DNA of 29,943 bases from Chrysochromulina parva (lineage: Eukaryota > Haptophyta > Prymnesiales > Chrysochromulinaceae): the NCBI GenBank assembly GCA_002887195.1, contig PJAB01000313.1:1-29943 (forward strand). Direction: 5' to 3'. Shown piece after piece: positions 24,496 through 29,943 of this stretch (the stretch's first letter is position 1; the number at the start of each line of letters is the position of its first letter). Below the pieces are notes generated by a model. It ran no database searches, had not been told where the DNA came from, and saw only the letters and a program-made list of their open reading frames with translations. The position numbers were made by a program, and so were the translations under genes.

Positions 24496-26061
24496 CTAAA
24501 AAGGAAGCGGGAGCCCGACCCTCTTCAGCACATTGACGGCGTAGAAGAGTGCGATGCTCGCCAGCAGCCCCTCCCCCGCACCGAAGACGAGCATCAGGCC
24601 CACGTACACAGCGTACAGGGCGAACTTGCCCTTGGATTGCGTCCACAGCTCGGCGATACGCTGCGTGTCGATGAGGTTGGACGTGGCGACCATGAGGACC
24701 GCAGCGAGCGCCGGTTTGGGCACGTGCGTGAACAAGGGTGTGAAGAAGGTGAGAATGAGCATCAACGAGATGGCGCTGCCGATCCCGCCGAGCTGCGACT
24801 TGCCGCCGGTCGACACGAAGATGGCCGAGCGCGAGAACGAGGCGGCGATGGAGTACCCTTGGAAAAAGGAGCCAGCCACGTTCGCGAGGCCGATCGCGAC
24901 GAACTCTTGCGCGCTGTTGATGCTCTGACCCGCCTTGGCCGCCAGCGATTTGCCAATCGCCAAGCTCTCGAGAAGCACGACGAAGGTGAGGACGGCGATG
25001 TCCTTGGAGCGGCCGGCGAGCGAGACGCTCAACGGCGAGCGGAGGCTCGGCAGACCGCTCGGCACGACGCCCACCTCGGCGATGCCCCGTTTCTGGGAGA
25101 GGCCGTACACGGAGTTGAGAAGCGTGGAGAGGACCATGACCGTGAATGGACCCAGCGTGCCAAAAATGGACTTGGGCACCGACGCGCTAAGCTTGAGCCA
25201 CGCGTGCAGAGGGAGCTTCTTGAGCATGAGGAGCGCGGCGATCGCGGCCGCGGAGAAGCCGGTCGTGAACGTGTGCAGCGTGGGCAGCGCCACCAGCGCG
25301 TTCTTGAGCATCACAATGGGCATATGCGAGGTGGCCACCTTGATCCCAAAGATGGGGCCCAGCTGCGTGAACATGAGGTTGAAGGCCGCGCCGGTAGTGA
25401 AGGCCGAGAGCACGTCCTTGGGCACGTAGTCGACGATGCGCGCGAGCCCGAGCACCCCTAGCACCGTGGAGAGCACGCCGCACGCGAACATGAGCGCTGA
25501 GGCCATCGCTGCGCGCGCAGGACCCTCGAGCGTCGCGACCATGCTGAAGACGGTCGTTGAGACGAGCGCTACCGGTCCGACCACGAGGAAAGAGGAGGTG
25601 CCCAGAATCGCGTACACGAGCAGCGGCACGTAGCAGTACAGCCCCACGATCGGGCTCAGACCAGCGAGCGTGGAGTATGCCATGCCCTGCGGGATCAGCA
25701 TCGTGGTCACCGTGAGGCAGGCGATGATGTCGCCGACGGCGTCAGCCGCCTTTGTCTTCGGCAGCCAGCGGAGAATGGGTGCCACCTCCAGAGAGAAAGG
25801 CGGCGGAGGTGATGCTTTCTCTCCGGGCTCCGCATCCAGTGAGAGCAGGAAATCGGACACGCGCCGCGCGCTGCTTTGCATCGACGAAAGCACACCCTCA
25901 CGCCTCCACTTCACGTCTGCATAGTCCATGCTAGCACGAACGAGCTTCTGATCAGTGCCGCCCCGAAAGCGCAGCACGGATCGTTCGATACCGTGCCCGG
26001 ATGTCGCGATGCGTGCATCGGAATAGTAGGCAGACGCGAGTAGCAGGACCGCAACCTTCAT
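24496..26061 (-). CDS. SulP/SLC26-family anion (sulfate) transporter lacking a STAS domain
   Basis: 521 residues, ATG at 26061. After a hydrophobic signal-like N-terminus and an RFRGG motif (residues 32-36) comes the SulP membrane domain (about 105-510). It includes TTMLIPQGMAYSTLAGLSPIVGLYCYVPLLVYAILGTSS (given here only as a landmark region, about 117-155), VVGPVALVS, YVPKDVLSAFTTGAAFN and the late FFQGYSIAASFSRSA. SulP proteins move sulfate, bicarbonate or other anions. Family members usually end in a cytosolic STAS domain; this one stops after the last membrane helix (KRVGLPLPF). The N-terminus suggests routing through the secretory path, possibly to the plastid envelope (inference). It is convergent with the LENG8-like gene and divergent from the DUF4396 gene. 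Confidence 0.88.
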   Translation of the reverse strand: MKVAVLLLASAYYSDARIATSGHGIERSVLRFRGGTDQKLVRASMDYADVKWRREGVLSSMQSSARRVSDFLLSLDAEPGEKASPPPPFSLEVAPILRWLPKTKAADAVGDIIACLTVTTMLIPQGMAYSTLAGLSPIVGLYCYVPLLVYAILGTSSFLVVGPVALVSTTVFSMVATLEGPARAAMASALMFACGVLSTVLGVLGLARIVDYVPKDVLSAFTTGAAFNLMFTQLGPIFGIKVATSHMPIVMLKNALVALPTLHTFTTGFSAAAIAALLMLKKLPLHAWLKLSASVPKSIFGTLGPFTVMVLSTLLNSVYGLSQKRGIAEVGVVPSGLPSLRSPLSVSLAGRSKDIAVLTFVVLLESLAIGKSLAAKAGQSINSAQEFVAIGLANVAGSFFQGYSIAASFSRSAIFVSTGGKSQLGGIGSAISLMLILTFFTPLFTHVPKPALAAVLMVATSNLIDTQRIAELWTQSKGKFALYAVYVGLMLVFGAGEGLLASIALFYAVNVLKRVGLPLPF

Positions 26062-26305
26062 GATTATCTTGGTCGGCCGACAGAGAGAGACAGCAGCCGT
26101 GACAGTAGAGCTCGGGGAGTGCCCGCGACCAAGACGCGGGTCACGTCAAGTCCGCAGATTTCGTCTCGAGTGCGTCTCGAAAGTTTCTCATATCACCAGG
26201 CCACGTGACGTGATTTACATGTACCCGGGGCATTAGAGATGGAGCGTCTGTCGCTATTGGATGTAAAAGGAAACTGACTTTTTGACTAAACTGCCCTTCG
26301 GATTG
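26062..26305. promoter_or_regulatory. Divergent spacer (SulP / DUF4396)
   Basis: 244 bp between the ATGs of two divergent genes. It contains GTCACGTCAAGTCC at 26140-26153, identical to the 14-mer in the 1740-1916 divergent spacer, and another CACGTGACGTGA block at about 26202-26213. Probably a bidirectional promoter; no start site is visible. Confidence 0.5.
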
Positions 26306-26878
26306 ATGTTTGTGGTGACTTTGTCGATCGTCAAGATGCGCATGTCTCTGAGGTGTGGCTTGGCGCTCATCCGCCCAAGCCGGTGCCTGTCAACCTGTAG
26401 CAAGTGTAGCCCGCCCCGGCAGCCGACTCCTGACGAGATGACATTCTGGACCGACGCCAGCACTTGGCAGCGCGCGGCCAGCAACACGACGAGGTGTCTC
26501 GTGGGCTGCAGCCTGGGCGATCTCTCCGCATTGTCGCTGCTTCAGGGCTACACTGATCTCGGCATTGCATTTACCGTCCCGCTCTCGTGCGTTGCGGGCG
26601 TTGCCACGTCGATGGCTCTCGAGACCGTCGTGCTGAGGAGCACGGAACAGCTCTCTTGGAGAGTCGCGTTTCGCACAGCGGCTGGCATGTCGCTGATCTC
26701 GATGGTGTCCATGGAGCTGGCGGAAAATGCAGTAGAGCTCGCGCTCACCGGCGGCGCCGTCTCGTGCACGTCGGCTGCCTTTTGGCAAGCGCTCCCTTTG
26801 GCACTGGCCGCGGGCTTTGCCACGCCGCTCCCGTACAACTACTTCATGCTGCGCCGGTACGGCCGCGGGTGTCACTGA
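26306..26878 (+). CDS. DUF4396 integral membrane protein
   Basis: 190 residues from the ATG at 26306 (an upstream in-frame TTG at 26282 is not needed). The C-terminal ~130 residues fit DUF4396: RCLVGCSLGDL, a hydrophobic middle, MVSMELAENAVELALTGG, then FWQALPLALAAGFATPLPYNYFMLRR.GRGCH. Four hydrophobic segments are expected. The family is known mainly from bacteria and fungi and its function is unknown to me. The N-terminal ~50 residues are basic with several Cys and may be an organelle-targeting segment. The glycosyltransferase gene converges on it, with 84 bp between the stops. Confidence 0.8.
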   Translation: MFVVTLSIVKMRMSLRCGLALIRPSRCLSTCSKCSPPRQPTPDEMTFWTDASTWQRAASNTTRCLVGCSLGDLSALSLLQGYTDLGIAFTVPLSCVAGVATSMALETVVLRSTEQLSWRVAFRTAAGMSLISMVSMELAENAVELALTGGAVSCTSAAFWQALPLALAAGFATPLPYNYFMLRRYGRGCH

Positions 26879-26962
26879 GGCGCGGAGGTTGGTGTACAGT
26901 ATGTCATGGGCGCGTAGTGCCGTCACTTACAAGGCGTTCCACTTTAGTTATACGCCGGATGG

Positions 26963-28135
26963 TCACTGATCGCTAGTCCTCCAACTGTTGGCACTGTCGC
27001 CCAGCCACTGCGGCCAGAGCTGAGCGCACACGGTGCAGTAGCTCGGTCGACGCCACCACGCCGCAGCCGACGCGGCCGCGGCCGAGGACTGCCCCGTGGC
27101 CGCTGCTCGCGCGGCAGGCGCCTCCTCACGGCAGGTCAGAGCCCTGCGCACTGCGCGCTGGCATCCTCCGCGGATCCTTCCAAACTGGTGTGCGATCGCG
27201 ATGGGCGGTGGCGCCGCCGCCGCGTCGACCGTCGGCGCGTAGCTGAGTCGCGAGCCGTTGAGTACGACGTCGGCGTCACAGTGCATCTCGTTGCCGTGGA
27301 AGAGCGCAGAGCGACGGCTCGGGAGCACCGTCGTCGTGGGCGCTAGCCGCGTGCGCACGAGGACGTTGTGGAGCCCCTGATCAAGCCCACGGCAGAGGTC
27401 GCGACCGTGCTTGCGCTTGAGCTCGTCCAGGCGCGCGACGCCCAGCCGAGTGGCGCTCTCAGCGACCATGTGCTCCAGATAGTTCCCCACAGCCGCGGCC
27501 GAGCCCATCGTGAGCCCGGAGCATACTACACGCTGCTGGGCAAGGCGTTGGAGGGTACCCTCTCCGAAGGTCTCCCGCACCCACATCGCGTTGGCCACGT
27601 GGCTACCGACGGTGTAGCTCGCGGCCTCCTCTGCCGTGTACAGCCGATCCTCTTTGATGAGTTCAAACGGATCCGACTGGAACACCACGTCCGACGCGTC
27701 TGCAAGCACCACTTTGGACGCGTTGGCCACCCGCCCGCCGCGGAGGAGCTCGAGGTACTCGAGATAGCGCGCGTGCTGCAAGCGTACGCCGCCACTCTGG
27801 CTCGTCGCGGGAAGTACGTGTATGCGCGAGTGGCTACCCAGATGCGCCTTCAGGAATTCGTACGTTGGCGTCGGAGAGAGGAAGAGGAAGAGGTGCGCCT
27901 CCTCGAGGGCCACAATGGAGCAGATGAACGAGCGCAGGTACGCCTGCGCACGTAGCTGCGCCGCGGAGCGCTTAGGAGCGTTTGAAGCGCCCCCGCTGAA
28001 GGCTGCAAAGACTACGTTGGCCGGGAGCTCCGATGCAGCCGTACGCAACGCAGAGCACGGAGGGGAGAGAGAGACTGGGGTCCTCTCGCGCAGCTTGGAG
28101 GTGTGAAGGGTCTCATAATAACGCGACACACGCGA
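26963..28135 (-). CDS. DxD-type (GT-A-like) glycosyltransferase, 5' end unresolved
   Basis: About 390 residues are open. Landmarks are NVVFAAFSGG, LVLADASDVVFQSDPF-like text at about 145-158 (the acidic DASD motif expected to hold a nucleotide-sugar and metal), VVCSGLTMGSAAAVGNYLEHM, GLDQGLHNVLV, ALFHGNEMHCD and IAHQFGR. This pattern fits Golgi-type transferases with a GT-A fold; donor and acceptor are unknown. There is no in-frame ATG before 27586, which lies beyond the acidic motif, and an in-frame TAG sits just upstream at about 28147. The first coding exon is therefore missing, spliced from elsewhere, or broken. An ATG at 28116 is in another frame and stops soon. I give the start as approximate. 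Confidence 0.65.
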   Translation of the reverse strand, partial: SRVSRYYETLHTSKLRERTPVSLSPPCSALRTAASELPANVVFAAFSGGASNAPKRSAAQLRAQAYLRSFICSIVALEEAHLFLFLSPTPTYEFLKAHLGSHSRIHVLPATSQSGGVRLQHARYLEYLELLRGGRVANASKVVLADASDVVFQSDPFELIKEDRLYTAEEAASYTVGSHVANAMWVRETFGEGTLQRLAQQRVVCSGLTMGSAAAVGNYLEHMVAESATRLGVARLDELKRKHGRDLCRGLDQGLHNVLVRTRLAPTTTVLPSRRSALFHGNEMHCDADVVLNGSRLSYAPTVDAAAAPPPIAIAHQFGRIRGGCQRAVRRALTCREEAPAARAAATGQSSAAAASAAAWWRRPSYCTVCAQLWPQWLGDSANSWRTSDQ

Positions 28136-28432
28136 CAACCGGTGCTACATGGTAGGGCACGCAGGATTAATGGTGTTGAGGAGGGGCTTAGGCCACCCTT
28201 TTATTGTGAATCTCTCAATCTCCTTCCAATTGCGCTGTAGTGTGCACACCGGTCCGGTTGGTTTAAAACAACGAGTGCATTTGTTTCATTGTGGTTCCAT
28301 TTCAGAGCCCCCATGGAATGATTCGAAAGCCTTCGCTGCGGTTGAGTGTGGAACCGGAGATTATCGGAGAGTTTTTCCCCTTTTACGTCGCGTCGCCACC
28401 GACGTGGCCGAAGAAAGGAGTAAGGAAGGAGT
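28136..28432. promoter_or_regulatory. Divergent region between the glycosyltransferase and cold-shock genes
   Basis: About 300 bp, AT-richer than its surroundings. It presumably holds the cold-shock-protein promoter and leader (AGGAGTAAGGAAGGAGT just before the ATG) and possibly a missing first exon of the glycosyltransferase. No ORF with a recognisable motif. Confidence 0.4.
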
Positions 28433-29149
28433 ATGGCTGGCCGCGAGCGCAGTCGCTCCCCAGAGCGCGGCGGCAAATCGACTGGCAAGGCACTGCGCTG
28501 GAATGCCAAGGGCTTCGGCTTCATCAAGCCCGATGACGGCGGCGAGGACCTTTTCTGCCACTACTCGAGCATCCTCGACGGCAAGGCGCTCAAGGAGGGA
28601 GCCACAGTGTCGTTCGTGAAAAAGTACGACGAGCGCAAGGGCAAGGACCGCGCCGAAGAGGTGACGGGTGGTTGTCCGGAAGAGGACGGGTTCGGCGGCG
28701 GCGACGGCGGCGGTGGCGGGCGCGGCTCGGGCGGCGCAGGCGGCGTGACCGGCCCTCCCCCTGCGGGCAAGGTCCAAGGAACCGTCGTGCGCTGGAATGA
28801 GAAAGGCTTTGGATTCATTTCGCCGGAAGACGGCGGCGAGGACCTCTTCTGCCACTTTTCACAGATCGAGGACGGCAACGCGCTCGCCCAGGGCACCCTC
28901 GTCCACTTTGTCAAGGCGTGGGACGACCAGAAGGGCAAGGACCGCGCGACTCAGGTCGTCGGCGGCATCACTGAGGCACGCGGCGGCGGCGGCGGCGGCG
29001 GCGGCTACGGCGGCGGCGGCGGCGGCTACGGTGGCGGCGGCTACGGCGGTGGCGGCAAAGGCGGCGGCAAAGGCGGTGGCAGCTACGGCGGCGGTGGATA
29101 CGGCGGTGGCGGTGGCGGCTACGGCGGCGGCGGCGGAGGTCGCTGGTAG
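28433..29149 (+). CDS. Double cold-shock-domain, glycine-rich RNA-binding protein
   Basis: 238 residues, ATG at 28433. Two cold-shock domains lie at about 17-80 and 113-182, each with RNP1 (KGFGFI) and RNP2-like (DLFCHY / DLFCHF) motifs. They are linked by a Gly-rich spacer and followed by a tail of GGGGYGGGG units ending in GGGRW. Cold-shock domains bind single-stranded RNA or DNA; plant and algal Gly-rich forms act as RNA chaperones. The two domains are about 70% alike by eye, suggesting internal duplication. The short [10 protein letters not shown]-terminus resembles an RS-type region. The third codon positions in the tail are mostly C. Confidence 0.93.
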   Translation: MAGRERSRSPERGGKSTGKALRWNAKGFGFIKPDDGGEDLFCHYSSILDGKALKEGATVSFVKKYDERKGKDRAEEVTGGCPEEDGFGGGDGGGGGRGSGGAGGVTGPPPAGKVQGTVVRWNEKGFGFISPEDGGEDLFCHFSQIEDGNALAQGTLVHFVKAWDDQKGKDRATQVVGGITEARGGGGGGGGYGGGGGGYGGGGYGGGGKGGGKGGGSYGGGGYGGGGGGYGGGGGGRW

Positions 29150-29580
29150 ACTGCTGCAGGTCGAGCTTGCAGCTTGGGCCCGACGAGACGGGACGAGACG
29201 GGGGATGCGGAGAGTTCGAGAAAGGGGGTAACTGCGCCGTTTGGGCTTTGGGGGATCGGGTGTCCCTGTGGGAAAACCTTGCTGCATGCGAAAATAGCGT
29301 GCTGGTGTCGGTCCGGTCATCGCGACTCGCTTCAGTCTTCTCGGACTTCCTCTCGGACGCTGTACACTGCCCACGCAGCTGACAGACACCCCACGTGCTG
29401 ACCACGTGGCCAGCCGTGGCACTGCACATGGAACTCTCATGGGAACTCTCTTACTCTGCACCGGTATGTCAGAACGATGTCTCCAGAGCTTCGACCTGCC
29501 CGTTCCCGCAGTCAATCCATGTGCCCGAAACGGCGCCTCGTCACAGTCGGTTCGCCGTCGATCAGTCAGTCCGAAAAACA
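29150..29580. other. Intergenic region between convergent genes
   Basis: About 430 bp. It holds two GACGAGACGG decamers (29181-29201) and a near-duplicate pair TGGAACTCTCA / GGGAACTCTCT (about 29429-29450). No gene was recognised. Confidence 0.45.
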
Positions 29581-29943
29581 TCAGAGTTCGGCCCGCGGCG
29601 ACGCGCTGCGCATCCTCTTGTGGGCGCTCGAAGGCGCAGACAAGTCAGAGATCGGCGCGAACTCCAAACTCGGACCGATCTCGCCGATCTCGTCCCCTGA
29701 ACCCGATTTGCTCCGCACGCGCACCAGGCTGCCGAAGGCGTAGACCTGCGTGACGTCGTCCCCCTCGATCGTCACGCTCCGCTTGAGCGCTTTCCGATGG
29801 TTCGAGATCTCCTCCTGCTGACCTAAGGGGGCCAGCTTCGCATGCTCCATCTGCACGAGAGCCTTCGCGGGCAGCTCGCGCGAGAGCACGCGCTGACGGA
29901 GGGCGCCATTGCCCGCAAGCGCGAGATTCGCCTCGAGTAGCCG
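29581..29943 (-). CDS. Partial unidentified ORF running in from the right edge
   Basis: 121 residues are open from the window edge to the stop at 29581, with no in-window start codon needed; the GTG at 29889 is probably an internal valine. The first ~75 residues (RLLEANLALAGNGALRQRV, EISNHRKALKRSV, DDVTQVYAFGSLVRV) look like an ordered, possibly coiled-coil or helical domain. The tail is Ser-rich with KRMRS, a possible nuclear signal. I do not recognise the family. Confidence 0.5.
   Translation of the reverse strand, partial: RLLEANLALAGNGALRQRVLSRELPAKALVQMEHAKLAPLGQQEEISNHRKALKRSVTIEGDDVTQVYAFGSLVRVRSKSGSGDEIGEIGPSLEFAPISDLSAPSSAHKRMRSASPRAEL

Noticed and set aside
24370..25461. Plus-strand ORF of 363 codons
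   Set aside because: Antisense to the SulP transporter; the charged composition is an artefact of reading membrane helices backwards.

Overview
This is a nuclear window from a GC-rich, intron-bearing eukaryote. The evidence is spliceosomal GT...AG introns interrupting conserved domains, low-complexity protein segments, and gene families found in eukaryotes (AP2, J domain, RING, PDZ, EF-hand, SAC3/LENG8, Aha1, F-box). The sulfate permease begins with a signal-like stretch followed by an RFRGG motif, a style I associate with algae carrying red-derived secondary plastids. Several introns are filled with ~10-bp tandem repeats. From memory, not from a search, this suggests a haptophyte microalga of the Emiliania/Chrysochromulina kind. 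The assignment is an inference.

Layout. 1-1739 (-): 3'-truncated aldehyde dehydrogenase with two repeat-filled introns. 1917-3983 (+): C2H2 / AP2 / J-domain protein, divergent from the dehydrogenase. 4107-5915 (+): ankyrin-like protein with eleven TPR tripeptides. 5916-7354: gene-poor. 7355-8365 (-): SAP-like protein with a possible HNH-type motif. 8791-10437 (-): STI1-TPR-Aha1_N co-chaperone, divergent from a prolyl-4-hydroxylase-like oxygenase (10636-12042, +). A run of plus-strand genes follows: RING membrane E3 (12459-14386), PDZ protein (14783-16000), nine-EF-hand protein (16159-18652), PhyH dioxygenase fused to Sel1 repeats (19028-21262), F-box protein (21578-22231) and LENG8/THP3-like protein (22947-24290). 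Last come a STAS-less SulP transporter (24496-26061, -), a DUF4396 protein (26306-26878, +), a DxD glycosyltransferase (26963-about 28135, -), a double cold-shock-domain protein (28433-29149, +) and an edge-truncated minus-strand ORF (29581-29943).

The genes do not form a pathway. Protein homeostasis recurs (J domain, STI1/Aha1, RING, F-box), as do 2-oxoglutarate/Fe(II) oxygenases (two) and calcium sensing, but nothing shows co-regulation beyond shared divergent spacers.

The most interesting signal is in the introns. All six introns I can place by protein continuity carry an extra, slightly diverged copy of sequence from one of their own exon-intron junctions. In three genes, four of these introns also carry short tandem units of the form TGATKGCSTC in the sense orientation of the gene. 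This suggests introns born or expanded by local duplication of splice-junction DNA. Several domain fusions are also unusual.
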